The notes below the pieces were generated by a model that was given only the letters and a program-made list of their open reading frames with translations, did not search any database and was not told the DNA's origin. A stretch of 64,000 nucleotides of DNA, from assembly GCA_021818985.1 (NCBI GenBank), contig JAKASO010000007.1, forward strand, positions 23,769-87,768, read 5' to 3'. Positions 1 through 9,150 of this stretch are shown here, piece by piece. The stretch's first letter is position 1. Every line of letters starts with the position of its first letter. Both the position numbers and the translations under genes were made by a program. Source of the stretch: a bacterium. Lineage in GTDB: Bacteria > SZUA-79 > Acidulodesulfobacterales > Acidulodesulfobacteraceae.

Positions 1-584
1 GGCTTGATTTCTTTTACCTCCTTTAAAATATTTAACGACATCTTGTATGAACTACCCGGCCTTATCACGCTATAAAGCCTTTCGACTGTTTCAAGATTAT
101 GCCCGAATATGTCTATTCCCGAATCTAAAACCTTTGTTATGGAATCTTTATTGCCTTTAAAATCCGAGGTTAAAACCTCTATTGTCCTGCAATTTGTTGC
201 CTGCCTTATGCTTCTAACGGTTTGCGCAACTAAAGCGGCGCCGCCGTCATCAAGATCGTCTCTTGTCACCATGGTTATAACCGTATGATTAAGTTTCAAC
301 GACTTGACTGCATAAGCTATTTTTTCAGGTTCTAACTGGTCTACCGGCGGTTTTTCTTCAAAACCTATATTGCAAAAGGGGCACTGTCTTGTGCATTTAT
401 CCCCAAGAAGAAGAAAGGTTGCAGTTTTATTGGAAAAGCACAGGTTCAGGTTGGGGCATCTCGAGGAAGAACATACGGTATGCAGCCCTTTTTCTTTAAT
501 TATTCTAAAGGTTTCAAAAACATCTTTCTTGGTTTTTATTCTTAAAATCCCGTTTTTAATATGTTCCGGAAATCTCTGATCCAC
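1..584 (-). CDS. lipA: Lipoyl synthase LipA (C-terminus beyond window edge)
   Basis: Radical SAM enzyme that inserts two sulfurs into octanoyl chains on lipoyl-carrier proteins such as the E2 subunits and GcvH. Read on the minus strand from a GTG at 584, the protein shows the auxiliary 4Fe-4S motif C-x4-C-x5-C (Cys38, Cys43, Cys49, in HTVCSSSRCPNLNLC) and the radical SAM motif CTRQCPFC (Cys64, Cys68, Cys71). Both are diagnostic of LipA. An in-frame stop lies three codons upstream of the GTG, so no longer start is possible; no clear ribosome binding site is visible. About 194 codons are in the window and the C-terminal third lies outside it. The gene is divergent from tadA. Confidence 0.95.
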   Translation of the reverse strand, partial: MDQRFPEHIKNGILRIKTKKDVFETFRIIKEKGLHTVCSSSRCPNLNLCFSNKTATFLLLGDKCTRQCPFCNIGFEEKPPVDQLEPEKIAYAVKSLKLNHTVITMVTRDDLDDGGAALVAQTVRSIRQATNCRTIEVLTSDFKGNKDSITKVLDSGIDIFGHNLETVERLYSVIRPGSSYKMSLNILKEVKEIK

Positions 585-770
585 AAAAATATTTTATTTT
601 TATTATAATAATTTTATTGTAATAATTGTAATAAAAAGCTACATTTTAATTTGTTATAATATTTATAATATTATGATGAAGGGATAATATAATACAAAAA
701 ACATTAATTAATAATTTATATCATAATATTTGCACCAATATCAACATTTTTTATTTTGCCGAAAGTTTGT

Positions 771-1229
771 ATGCTGATATCCGATCAATATTTTATGGAG
801 CTGGCGCTTAGAAAAGCCAAAAAAGCTAAAGAAAAGGGCGAAGTCCCGGTTGGAGCGGTAATAGTAAAAAACGGCATAGTCGTTTCGGCTTCTAACAACA
901 GCGTGGAAAAAGACCTTTCGAGCCTTATGCACGCTGAAATAAAAGCAATTTACAGAGCTCAGAAAGAACTGGAAAATTGGAGGCTGACAGGTTGCGTTTT
1001 ATATGTTACCCTTGAGCCGTGTCTTATGTGCTGTGGAGCAATCCTTTTATCGCGCATAAAAAAACTTGTTTATGCAGCAGCAGACCCTAAAGGCGGAGCC
1101 GCGGCATCGTTATACAGAACGCTGGAAGATGCGAGATTAAACCACAGGGTGGAAGTAGTTTCTGGCGTAATGGAAACCGAAGCCGCCGCTTTGCTCGCCG
1201 ATTTTTTTAAAGAAAAGAGATTAAACTGA
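771..1229 (+). CDS. tadA: tRNA adenosine(34) deaminase TadA
   Basis: Zinc-dependent deaminase that converts the wobble adenosine of tRNA to inosine. With the ATG at 771 the 152-residue protein has the cytidine-deaminase-fold signature: HAE (His54, Glu56) and PCxxC (Cys84, Cys87), plus the family's N-terminal block EVPVGAVIV. An upstream TTG at 756 would add five residues, but the ATG aligns better with the usual TadA N-terminus. General cytosine deaminases share this fold; the short length and the LEPCxMC context favour TadA. It stands alone, divergent from lipA. Confidence 0.92.
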   Translation: MLISDQYFMELALRKAKKAKEKGEVPVGAVIVKNGIVVSASNNSVEKDLSSLMHAEIKAIYRAQKELENWRLTGCVLYVTLEPCLMCCGAILLSRIKKLVYAAADPKGGAAASLYRTLEDARLNHRVEVVSGVMETEAAALLADFFKEKRLN

Positions 1230-1272
1230 ATAGCCTTAAATAGCTTTTTTTAAGCCTGTTAAAAGCTTCAGC

Positions 1273-1290
1273 AAGGACGCTAAGGACGCT
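1273..1290 (+). repeat. 9-bp tandem duplication AAGGACGCT x2
   Basis: Two perfect adjacent copies of AAGGACGCT lie between tadA and the convergent small membrane protein gene. It is one of several short tandem repeats in intergenic DNA of this window. Confidence 0.8.
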
Positions 1291-1387
1291 TATTTCATCG
1301 GTTTTCCTGTTACTTTAAAATCCTCGCTGAATTTGCCTGCCGAAACATCCTTCGCTAATTGGCTATTTTGTAAATTTATTTTGTAAA

Positions 1388-1621
1388 TTAGTGAATCTTC
1401 GAAAATCCGATAATGACGAGTATCACCATGATCAATATATATATCCTTAAAAACCAGAACGCCCATTTGACCCAACCCTTAATTTCCGCTTTATTTAATG
1501 GGATCTTATTATAGTCTAAAAGCCCTTCGTCTTTTATAAAATCGTCGAAGCTTTCTTCGAGATTAGCTTTTTTTATAATCTTTTCCTCATGCTTGTTATT
1601 TTCGATTTTTTTAAATTTCAT
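1388..1621 (-). CDS. Small single-pass membrane protein, unknown function
   Basis: A 77-residue protein: a charged Lys/Glu-rich N-terminal half (about residues 1-48) and one hydrophobic helix at about residues 52-73 (WAFWFLRIYILIMVILVII), ending almost at the helix, so it looks tail-anchored. The ATG at 1621 has AAGGA about 9 nt upstream on the minus strand, which supports real translation. It follows the NRAMP-like gene on the same strand after about 100 bp and could be cotranscribed with it. I recognise no family. An overlapping minus-strand frame at 1290-1475 is less convincing. Confidence 0.55.
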   Translation of the reverse strand: MKFKKIENNKHEEKIIKKANLEESFDDFIKDEGLLDYNKIPLNKAEIKGWVKWAFWFLRIYILIMVILVIIGFSKIH

Positions 1622-1722
1622 AATTAATATCCTTAAACCTCATGGTTCAAGCCCCATCCGTCAGAGCGGAGCGATTAACAGTTAATTTATTTTACCAAAT
1701 GTAAAACGTCTGCTTATTTTGC

Positions 1723-3078
1723 TTATTTGCCAAAAATATGCGGGAATACTATACTCAAGCCATATAGACCGTTCATTATAATTAAAAATCCCACTATAAT
1801 AAAAGCCGATATATTTTGCCATAGTTTGTTTACATGTTCACCCATAATTTCTTTATCGTTCAACAAAAGGAGCAGGAACAACATAGCGGCGGGCATGAAA
1901 ATGGAAGCGATGACCTGAACCGTTAAATTAAGAAAACTCAGCGGAATATTAGGAATCAATACTACCACCGCTGCTACAAGGATGCTAATAAGCCCGGGAA
2001 GATAGAAATGCCATCCCTTTAAAGGAGGCAGATTGATGCTTTTAGGCCAGCCGAAAGCTTCCCCCGCCGCCCATGAAGTGCTTGCGGAAATTGCTATTGC
2101 AGCTATAAGTCCCGCTTCAATAAGTCCTAAGGCAAAAAGTCTCATTGGAATTACTCCCATTTTATCTGAAATAGTAGAAAGTATTTGTATTATACCTAGA
2201 TTAGAATTTCCGTCCGTCCCGTATACTACGGAGCCTGTTATTAAAATTATTGCTATAGCAACCACTATCATTACAAATGACCCTATAAATGTATCTATCT
2301 GTCCGTCTTTTATGTCCTTTACCGTCAGGCCTTTATCCACAATCGAAGACTGCTGAAAAAACAACATCCACGGGGCGATCGTAGTGCCAATATTAGCCAA
2401 AACGACATAAATAAATAATGGGCGTATGCCTCCGTTAATATGCCACGACCCGAAACTGTTTGCGACCGCACCCCAATCGAGATGCGGAACGGAAAATACC
2501 AAAGGCACGAAGATTAAATTAAAAATTGCGATGCTCAGACTTATCCATTCCCAAGTATAATAACGTAAAAAAAGCTGTATAGATAAGATAACAATCGTTG
2601 CAACAGCAGCTGAAATGAAAGGAGATACTCCAAAAAGCTCCATTCCTAAAGTAATTCCTATAAATTCGGTGATTAACGTCAAAACATTAGCTATTATAAG
2701 ATCCAATAACGAAAACATACCCCAGAACTTTCCGTATCTCTTCCATATCATTTCGGCATGTCCCCTGTGGGTAACAGCTCCGAGCCTGACGGTCATTTCC
2801 TGCACTATATAGGCGACGGGAAGCATTAAGACCATAAATGGTATAAAAAATCCTAAACCGAAAATGGCGCCGGTTTGCGCATAAGTAATAACACCGCCGG
2901 CATCATTATCGGCTATCATAACGAGAATACCCGGTCCTATTAAAGCTATTAAAAGGCAGAGCCTTGAAAAGTAACCATATTTCTGCCTCATAACATGGAT
3001 TTTAAGACGGTCGAGAGCCCTTAATTTTATGTCTATCGGAAGCTCGTCCAGCTTATCTTTAAGTTCCTTTTGTACCAT
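1723..3078 (-). CDS. Divergent NRAMP-family divalent metal transporter
   Basis: A 451-residue polytopic inner-membrane protein of the NRAMP/SLC11 fold, which couples divalent metal uptake to the ion gradient. The TM1 metal-site motif, DPGN in canonical members, reads D57-N-D-A-G61. The TM6 motif, MPH in canonical members, reads APW (Ala235-Pro236-Trp237), so the soft-metal-selecting methionine is absent. The cytoplasmic N-terminus is about 35 charged residues. The start is well supported: AAGGAGGGATA sits directly before the ATG. As I recall, NRAMP relatives lacking this Met include Mg2+ transporters, so Mn2+ specificity and the name mntH should not be assumed. A 592-bp gene-free region lies upstream. 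Confidence 0.85.
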   Translation of the reverse strand: MVQKELKDKLDELPIDIKLRALDRLKIHVMRQKYGYFSRLCLLIALIGPGILVMIADNDAGGVITYAQTGAIFGLGFFIPFMVLMLPVAYIVQEMTVRLGAVTHRGHAEMIWKRYGKFWGMFSLLDLIIANVLTLITEFIGITLGMELFGVSPFISAAVATIVILSIQLFLRYYTWEWISLSIAIFNLIFVPLVFSVPHLDWGAVANSFGSWHINGGIRPLFIYVVLANIGTTIAPWMLFFQQSSIVDKGLTVKDIKDGQIDTFIGSFVMIVVAIAIILITGSVVYGTDGNSNLGIIQILSTISDKMGVIPMRLFALGLIEAGLIAAIAISASTSWAAGEAFGWPKSINLPPLKGWHFYLPGLISILVAAVVVLIPNIPLSFLNLTVQVIASIFMPAAMLFLLLLLNDKEIMGEHVNKLWQNISAFIIVGFLIIMNGLYGLSIVFPHIFGK

Positions 3079-3670
3079 TATCCCTCCTTAAATCCGGCAT
3101 AAGCCGGTGAAATACGGACGTAAAAAAAATAGAAAATTAGCGGCAGCAAAAATTATTAAAATAAAAATAAAAGTTATTTGTAAAATAAAAATTATTTGAG
3201 GCGGTCTATAGGAAAAACAGGCTTTTATCTTCATTATTAATCCCTTTAGTTTTACGATGTAAAACAAGGGAAAAATAAAAAAGATAATATATCAGAAGAT
3301 ATCGAAGGAATTCGTAACGGCTGAAAAACTCACGCTACAAATCAGTTGTCTTTTTATCGTTTTTTTCTTGTTGGTATCGTAAAACTTTTTTAAAATTGAA
3401 TGTTTGATTGTTAAATGCTTACAGTAACTACTGTCTGGTTCACTTTGCATATATAACCTCTATTATGTGGTTTAATTTTAATTAATTTTAAATTACCGGC
3501 TAATATTTTTTTTAGTATGCAATTTAAAAGAAATTATGTCAAGAAAAAAAGTAAAAAAGAAAATAAAAGAAATTGACAGGTTTTCATCGGCATTATATTA
3601 TAATAAATCATTTTAAATTTATTTATTATTTAATTATTTATATTATTTATTTATAAGACAGGGTTTGGTT
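3079..3670. other. Gene-free divergent intergenic region
   Basis: About 590 bp between the divergent NRAMP-like gene and hom. I find no credible ORF. It holds the hom promoter near its right end (3573-3601) and AT-rich, loosely repeated TTATTT tracts around 3150-3200. The half nearer the NRAMP-like gene could be its 5' leader, but I could not fit a manganese or magnesium riboswitch consensus to it. Confidence 0.6.
3573..3601 (+). promoter_or_regulatory. Predicted sigma70 promoter of the threonine operon
   Basis: A perfect -35 TTGACA (3573-3578) and -10 TATTAT (3596-3601) with a 17-bp spacer. An overlapping TATAAT at 3599 would give a 20-bp spacer. The predicted start near 3608 leaves a leader of about 60 nt before hom. 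Confidence 0.65.
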
Positions 3671-5002
3671 ATGCTTAAAGAAAGACAGGGCAGTTCAAAT
3701 AAGGCTATTAATATTGGACTTTTGGGTTTCGGAACGGTTGCGGGCGGGGTTTACCGTATATTAAAAGAGCGCGGCAAAGAAATAACGTCCATGCTTTCGG
3801 CTCCAGTAGAGATCAAAAAGATCTTTACCAGGGGCAGCAGAAATCTGTTTCCCGAGAGCGCAAAATCGCTGGCGGTAAAAGACTTTGGTGATATACTTAA
3901 CGATAGGGATATTGATATTATCATTGAACTTATCGGCGGCATAAATCCTGCGAAAGAATATATAATAAAGGCTATCGAAAGTGGAAAGAGCATTATTACG
4001 GCAAATAAAGCGCTTTTAGCTGAATATAGCGAAGAAATATTTAAATTATGCCTGAAGAACAATGTGCATATAGGCTTTGAGGCTGCGGTAGGCGGGGGCA
4101 TCCCGATACTCAGGTCTATCAAAAACGGGCTTGCCGGCGATTCAATTCGGTCGGTATATTCAATAATCAACGGAACCTCCAATTATATCCTCTCGAAAAT
4201 GACCAAGGAAGGTGGTAAGTTTAACGAAATTCTTAAAAAGGCGCAGGAAAAGGGTTATGCCGAATCGGATCCCTCATTGGACATTAACGGCGTTGATAGC
4301 GCCCATAAGCTTGTTATACTTGGAAGGCTGGCATTTTCCGCCAGCATATCAATGGAAGACGTTATAATCGAGGGTATTAAAGACATAAGCCAGCTCGATA
4401 TCAATTTCTCGAAAGAACTTGGCTACATTATTAAACTCCTTGGCATCCTTAAAAATGAAGATTCAAAAATAGAGATCAGGGTTCATCCGACCCTGATACC
4501 GTCTTCAAGTCTTATAGCTAATGTTGATGGTGTTTTTAACGCATTTTTTTTAAATGCCGGGTATGCCGGACCGTTAAGCTTTACCGGATACGGAGCCGGG
4601 AGTCTTCCGACCGCAAGCGCCGTTATAGGCGATTTGATAGAAATTGCCGGTAAGCTGATACATAACGATAAACATCATGATTTGATTCTGAGCGAGAAAT
4701 TCAATAAGATCCGTATAAAAAAGAAAAAAGATATAATTTCACGCTACTATTTAAGGTTTTCGGCTGCCGACAGACCGGGAGTCCTTGCAAAAATATCGGG
4801 CATTCTCGGAGGGCATTCGATCAGTATTGCTTCGATGATCCAGAAAGGCAGGCAGGTCAAAGGTTCTGTTTCGATAGTCATTACCACGCACGAAGCTAAT
4901 GAAGATGAGCTTTTAAATAGCATAAAAGAATGCGACGGGCTCGATGTGGTTTCAGCTAAGACAGTGGTATTAAGAATCGAAGATATTGAGGATAAGTTAT
5001 AA
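3671..5002 (+). CDS. hom: Homoserine dehydrogenase with C-terminal ACT domain
   Basis: Reduces aspartate semialdehyde to homoserine, the branch step to threonine and methionine. The 443-residue protein (ATG at 3671; an upstream TTG at 3665 is less likely) begins its Rossmann domain with GLLGFGTVAGG. The catalytic and dimer region carries EAAVGGGIPI and INGTSNYILSKM. A C-terminal ACT domain (about residues 355-430, RFSAADRPGVLAKISGIL) is the usual site of threonine feedback inhibition. It heads the operon, and its 3' end lies about 35 nt before the thrC start. Confidence 0.95.
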   Translation: MLKERQGSSNKAINIGLLGFGTVAGGVYRILKERGKEITSMLSAPVEIKKIFTRGSRNLFPESAKSLAVKDFGDILNDRDIDIIIELIGGINPAKEYIIKAIESGKSIITANKALLAEYSEEIFKLCLKNNVHIGFEAAVGGGIPILRSIKNGLAGDSIRSVYSIINGTSNYILSKMTKEGGKFNEILKKAQEKGYAESDPSLDINGVDSAHKLVILGRLAFSASISMEDVIIEGIKDISQLDINFSKELGYIIKLLGILKNEDSKIEIRVHPTLIPSSSLIANVDGVFNAFFLNAGYAGPLSFTGYGAGSLPTASAVIGDLIEIAGKLIHNDKHHDLILSEKFNKIRIKKKKDIISRYYLRFSAADRPGVLAKISGILGGHSISIASMIQKGRQVKGSVSIVITTHEANEDELLNSIKECDGLDVVSAKTVVLRIEDIEDKL

Positions 5003-5039
5003 ATATTATGATTATGATTATGGGAAGGAGGATATTTGT

Positions 5040-6119
5040 TTGCGGCAGGTAAAGCAGGTAAAGTATGAAGGGGTTATTAAAAGATACAGGGATTTTTTGC
5101 CTTATATAAAAGAAAAACATATTATTACGATACTCGAAGGGAATACCCCTCTTATCAAATCAAGAAATATTCACAGGCTTATTGATCCGAAAATAGATAT
5201 ATATTTTAAATTCGAAGGATTAAATCCTACGGGGTCGTTTAAGGACAGGGGCATGACTGTTGCCGTATCAAAGGCAATATCGGAAGGCTCGAAAGCCGTC
5301 ATTTGCGCATCTACCGGCAATACTTCGGCATCAGCCTCCGCTTATGCCGCAAGAGCAGGTATAAAATCTTTTGTCCTTATACCCGAAGGTAAAATAGCAA
5401 CCGGTAAACTTTCTCAAGCGCTTGTCCATGGTTCGACCGTTATGCAGATAAAAGGTAATTTTGACGAGGCCCTTGTAATTGCAAAGGAAATAGCAAACGA
5501 ATACGGGGTAACTATTGTTAATTCTGTAAACCCGTATAGGTTAGAAGGTCAGAAGACCGCGAGTTTTGAAGTAATGGATGAACTTGGCCGTGCGCCAGAT
5601 TATCATATAGTGCCCGTGGGCAATGCAGGCAATATTACGGCATACTGGAATGGATATAAAGAATACTATAAAGCTGGAAAGATTGACAGGCTTCCAAAAA
5701 TGATCGGTTTTCAGGCTGCGGGAGCCGCCCCTATAGTTTTAAACAGGGTCATAAAAGAGCCGCATACCATAGCTACGGCTATTAGGATCGGCAATCCGGC
5801 AAGCTGGCAAAAAGCGATAGCCGCAAGGGACGAATCGGGAGGTTTAATCGAGGCGGTTACAGATGAAGAACTGCTTAAAACATATTCGATGCTTGCGCAG
5901 AAAGAGGGTATATTTTGCGAGCCGGCATCGGCGATAACACTTGCAGGTTTGATAAAGCTGAGCGAAAAAGGGTATTTTAAAAAAGGCGATGTCTGTGTTC
6001 TTACATTGACGGGGCATGGTTTGAAAGACCCGCAGAATGCCATAAATGTGTCGAAAGAACCCATAGCGGTGCCGTGCGATAAGCTGTCTGTCCTTAAAGC
6101 GATGGGATTATGGGATTAA
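5040..6119 (+). CDS. thrC: Threonine synthase
   Basis: PLP enzyme converting O-phosphohomoserine to threonine. I start it at TTG 5040 because GGAAGGAGG (5023-5031) lies 8 nt upstream and the resulting N-terminus (MRQVKQVKYEGVIKRY) matches short-form ThrC. A longer frame from 4986 would begin inside hom. The PLP lysine is Lys68 in NPTGSFKDRG, the phosphate-binding loop is ASTGNTSASASAYAA, and the C-terminal PLP-binding region is LTLTGHGLKDP. At 359 residues it has normal length for the class without the long eukaryotic-type N-terminal extension. Its substrate requires a homoserine kinase, probably supplied by the next gene. Confidence 0.95.
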   Translation: MRQVKQVKYEGVIKRYRDFLPYIKEKHIITILEGNTPLIKSRNIHRLIDPKIDIYFKFEGLNPTGSFKDRGMTVAVSKAISEGSKAVICASTGNTSASASAYAARAGIKSFVLIPEGKIATGKLSQALVHGSTVMQIKGNFDEALVIAKEIANEYGVTIVNSVNPYRLEGQKTASFEVMDELGRAPDYHIVPVGNAGNITAYWNGYKEYYKAGKIDRLPKMIGFQAAGAAPIVLNRVIKEPHTIATAIRIGNPASWQKAIAARDESGGLIEAVTDEELLKTYSMLAQKEGIFCEPASAITLAGLIKLSEKGYFKKGDVCVLTLTGHGLKDPQNAINVSKEPIAVPCDKLSVLKAMGLWD

Positions 6120-6163
6120 GACAGGATCGTGAGAATTTTTTTTAGGAGATTTTAGGAGAGATT

Positions 6164-7408
6164 ATGAAAAAAGGTAAGAAATATATTATATTGTGTCCAG
6201 ATGGTATGGCTGATTTTCCTTTACATGAACTTGGGGAAAAGACGCCGCTCGAATATGCTAATACTCCCAATATGGATTTTATTGCATCAAAAGGTGTTTC
6301 GGGATTAGTGAAAACGATCCCCGACGGATACCTGCCCGGGAGCGATGTAGGATCTATGAGTATACTTGGATACGACCCTGCTGCATATTATACCGGCAGG
6401 TCGCCTTTAGAGGCTGCAAGCATAGGAGTAGAACTTGGCAAGGATGCTGTTGCCTTTAGACTTAACTTAGTAAATATTCTTGATAAGAACGGTACAAGAA
6501 TAATGCATGATTACTCAGGCGGACACATAAATACGGAAAGCGCAAAAAAGATAATAGAAACCTTTCAAAAAGAGCTTAACAGCAGCGAATTCAGTTTTTA
6601 TCCCGGAGTAAGCTACCGCCATTTGATGGTGGCGAAAAACTTTAATATCAAAGGGCTTAAAACAGTGGCACCGCACGATATACCAGATATGCCGGTCAAG
6701 GAATATCTGCCGTCCGGAAATCCTTCAAGCAATGTCCTTCTTGAAATAATGTCAAAAGCGGAAGAGATTCTTAAAGAACACCCCGTTAATAAAGAAAGAG
6801 CGGCAAAAGGGGAAGTACCTGCTAATTCTATATGGCTTTGGGGGCAGGGATACAAGCCTTCGATGCCTACGATGCAGGAGTTATACGGCATCAACGGGTC
6901 CGTTATTTCCGCGGTTGACCTGGTAAAAGGCATTGGAAAATATGCGGGGCTTAATATTATAAATGTTCCCGGTGCTACCGGTTATCTGGATACTAATTAT
7001 AAGGGTAAAGTTGATTATGGCATGGAGTCTTTAAATTCGGGAAATTTTGTCTATATACATGTTGAAGCTCCCGATGAAGCCTCCCATGAAGGAAGTATTT
7101 CCAATAAAATAAAAGCCATCGAGGATTTCGATAAATACGTAACGGGAGGCGTTCTTAATGCCGTTAAACAATTTAAAGATTATGCCGTAATGATCTTACC
7201 GGATCATTATAATCCGGTTAAGTTAAAAAAACATTCCCTTGAACCCGTCCCATTTTGCGGGACATCCAAATTCATAGAACATAAAAAAGTGAAATATTCC
7301 ACATCGGGCTTTTCCGAAGCAAATTCTCAAAACAGTGGTTTATTTTTTAAATCAGGTTCATTGCTGTTTAAGAGTTTTTTAAATTCGTTTAAAGAATATG
7401 TTTTTTAA
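6164..7408 (+). CDS. ApgM-like protein, probable alternative homoserine kinase
   Basis: A 414-residue member of the alkaline-phosphatase/cofactor-independent phosphoglycerate mutase superfamily (archaeal ApgM-like). Metal- and phosphate-site features visible are CPDGMAD at residues 11-17, PGSDVGSMSILGYDP at 58-72, HVEAPDEASHEG and LPDHYNP near the C-terminus. By homology alone it would be named phosphoglycerate mutase. A subgroup that sits with hom and thrC in genomes lacking ThrB has been proposed to be a homoserine kinase. Here it directly follows hom and thrC, 44 nt downstream with an AGGAGA ribosome site, and no GHMP-type ThrB is in the window. I favour homoserine phosphorylation, completing the threonine pathway. 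Confidence 0.8.
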   Translation: MKKGKKYIILCPDGMADFPLHELGEKTPLEYANTPNMDFIASKGVSGLVKTIPDGYLPGSDVGSMSILGYDPAAYYTGRSPLEAASIGVELGKDAVAFRLNLVNILDKNGTRIMHDYSGGHINTESAKKIIETFQKELNSSEFSFYPGVSYRHLMVAKNFNIKGLKTVAPHDIPDMPVKEYLPSGNPSSNVLLEIMSKAEEILKEHPVNKERAAKGEVPANSIWLWGQGYKPSMPTMQELYGINGSVISAVDLVKGIGKYAGLNIINVPGATGYLDTNYKGKVDYGMESLNSGNFVYIHVEAPDEASHEGSISNKIKAIEDFDKYVTGGVLNAVKQFKDYAVMILPDHYNPVKLKKHSLEPVPFCGTSKFIEHKKVKYSTSGFSEANSQNSGLFFKSGSLLFKSFLNSFKEYVF

Positions 7409-7869
7409 TTTTATAAAACTATTTACGGACTGGTAAGTATGTTCGTACCTATCTACCCAATTATAATTTTTTGCCTTGACTTTTTAAAACTATTTTATTA
7501 TAATGTTTCCAAATTTGTCCTTATTTATTTTATTTCATTTTATTATAGTTTTTCGTTTTTCTCCCACTGGGGATTTACAAAGGGTGATTGCTTCCCTTTA
7601 GTTTTCGATTGCAGTTTCTTACGCACTGTTAGTAAAAATAGCATATAGCCGTATAAGATTGTATTTAATGTAGCATTATATAAATATAACAGCATTTTAA
7701 AAACAACAACGATAATGGGCATCCATGGTTATAAGTCATAATATAAATAATTATAATAAATTAAATTTAATCCTCAGGCGTTTATATTTATATGTATTTT
7801 ATGTATTATAAAAGTATAACGTTTGGTTAATTAACATTATAGTTATATAGATTATTAAGGAGGTAATCT
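7409..7869. other. Intergenic region carrying a long predicted leader of icd
   Basis: About 460 bp. It holds a strong promoter at 7476-7504, a weak hairpin at 7579-7599 (AAAGGG pairing with CCCTTT, then a short T run) and otherwise AT-rich DNA. A 69-codon ORF at 7439-7648 overlaps the promoter and has unlikely composition; I do not call it. The icd ribosome site AAGGAGGT lies at its right end. Confidence 0.55.
7476..7504 (+). promoter_or_regulatory. Predicted sigma70 promoter upstream of the icd-ccs cluster
   Basis: TTGACT (7476-7481), a 17-bp spacer and a perfect TATAAT (7499-7504). Transcription from about 7511 would give a leader of roughly 360 nt before the icd start codon, long enough for regulation or a separate small RNA. 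Confidence 0.65.
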
Positions 7870-9114
7870 ATGGCATCTTACCAGAAACTTGTGGAACCCA
7901 AAGAGGGTTCGAAAATCAAGGTCTTAGAGCCAAATAAATTTGAAGTTCCCAATGATCCGATTATTCCGTTTATCGAAGGTGACGGAATTGGCGCGGATCT
8001 AACGAGGGCTATGCATATCGTTATTAATGCCGCGGTGAAAAAGGCTTATGACGGTAAAAGAAAAATCTACTGGTTTGAAGTTTATGCCGGAGAAAAGGCG
8101 GTCGAGAAATATGGGGAAGGGCAGTATCTGCCGGAGGACACATTGGCCGCATTCAAAGAATATTTGGTCAGCATTAAGGGTCCGCTCACCACGCCTGTAG
8201 GTGGAGGATTTAGGTCGCTCAATGTTACTATCCGTCAGGTCTTGGATCTTTTTGCCTGTGTCAGGCCTGTTAAGTATTATAAAGGGATACCATCACCCGT
8301 AAAACATCCCGAAAAGGTCGATATGATAATCTTCAGGGAAAATACCGAAGATATATACGCAGGCGTTGAATTCAGGTCCGGCAGCGCGGAAGCCAAAAAA
8401 CTAAGGGATTTCTTGATTTCAGTTGATCCAAAGATTAAAGAAAAAATTAGGGAAGATGCCGGCATCGGCATAAAACCAATGGGACCTTTCGGCTCAAAAA
8501 GGCTTATAAGAAAAGCAATACAGTATGCCATCAATAACGGTAAATCAAGCGTTACCTTAGTTCATAAGGGCAACATAATGAAGTTTACCGAAGGGGCATT
8601 CAGAGATTGGGGATATGAACTTGCAAAGGCCGAATTTAGCAATGAATTGATAGCCGAAGCGGAGGTAACGGGTTCAACAAACAAAATAATCATAAAAGAC
8701 AGGATCGCGGATTCGATGTTTCAGCAGGCGCTTCTTCGTCCCGATGAATATTCCGTGCTGGCGTTGCCGAACCTTAACGGAGATTATATATCGGATGCCT
8801 TAGCCGCTCAGGTCGGAGGTCTTGGCATAGCGCCGGGAGCCAATATGTCCGATACCATCGCTGGTTTTGAAGCGACACACGGAAGCGCTCCCAAATACGC
8901 AAATCAAGATAAGGCAAACCCGGGTTCTTTAATCTTGTCAGCAGTGATGATGCTGATACATATGGGATGGAAAGAAGCGGCTAGCTTGGTCGAAAAAGGG
9001 CTTGAAAGGACTATAGAACAGAAATATGTTACTTATGACCTTGCAAGGCAGATGGAAGGTGCTACCGAGGTCAAATGCTCGCAGTTTGCGGAAAGAATTG
9101 CCGAAAATATGTAG
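7870..9114 (+). CDS. icd: NADP-dependent isocitrate dehydrogenase
   Basis: Interconverts isocitrate and 2-oxoglutarate plus CO2; in the reductive TCA cycle it can run in the carboxylating direction. The 414-residue protein is co-linear with Escherichia coli Icd. The substrate loop [10 protein letters not shown] contains Ser116 (the counterpart of the kinase-regulated Ser113), and [12 protein letters not shown] is present. NADP specificity is indicated by APKYANQDK (the Lys-Tyr pair) and by Tyr and Arg in VTYDLARQ. The start is supported by AAGGAGGT 5 nt upstream. It leads the cluster ccsA, ccsB, ccl. Confidence 0.95.
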   Translation: MASYQKLVEPKEGSKIKVLEPNKFEVPNDPIIPFIEGDGIGADLTRAMHIVINAAVKKAYDGKRKIYWFEVYAGEKAVEKYGEGQYLPEDTLAAFKEYLVSIKGPLTTPVGGGFRSLNVTIRQVLDLFACVRPVKYYKGIPSPVKHPEKVDMIIFRENTEDIYAGVEFRSGSAEAKKLRDFLISVDPKIKEKIREDAGIGIKPMGPFGSKRLIRKAIQYAINNGKSSVTLVHKGNIMKFTEGAFRDWGYELAKAEFSNELIAEAEVTGSTNKIIIKDRIADSMFQQALLRPDEYSVLALPNLNGDYISDALAAQVGGLGIAPGANMSDTIAGFEATHGSAPKYANQDKANPGSLILSAVMMLIHMGWKEAASLVEKGLERTIEQKYVTYDLARQMEGATEVKCSQFAERIAENM

Positions 9115-9150
9115 TGTAATATGTAAAGAGAAGGGCTATCATAATAAATA

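Noticed and set aside
1290..1475. 61-codon minus-strand ORF
   Set aside because: Overlaps the better-supported small membrane protein gene in another frame; no ribosome site.
2033..2356. 107-codon plus-strand ORF within the NRAMP-like gene
   Set aside because: Antisense shadow of a clearly coding gene.
3079..3670. Riboswitch (manganese yybP-ykoY or magnesium type) upstream of the NRAMP-like gene
   Set aside because: I could not find the conserved loop sequences on the minus strand.
7439..7648. 69-codon plus-strand ORF upstream of icd
   Set aside because: Overlaps a strong promoter, is Phe/Tyr/Ile-rich as expected of AT-rich non-coding DNA, and has no ribosome site.
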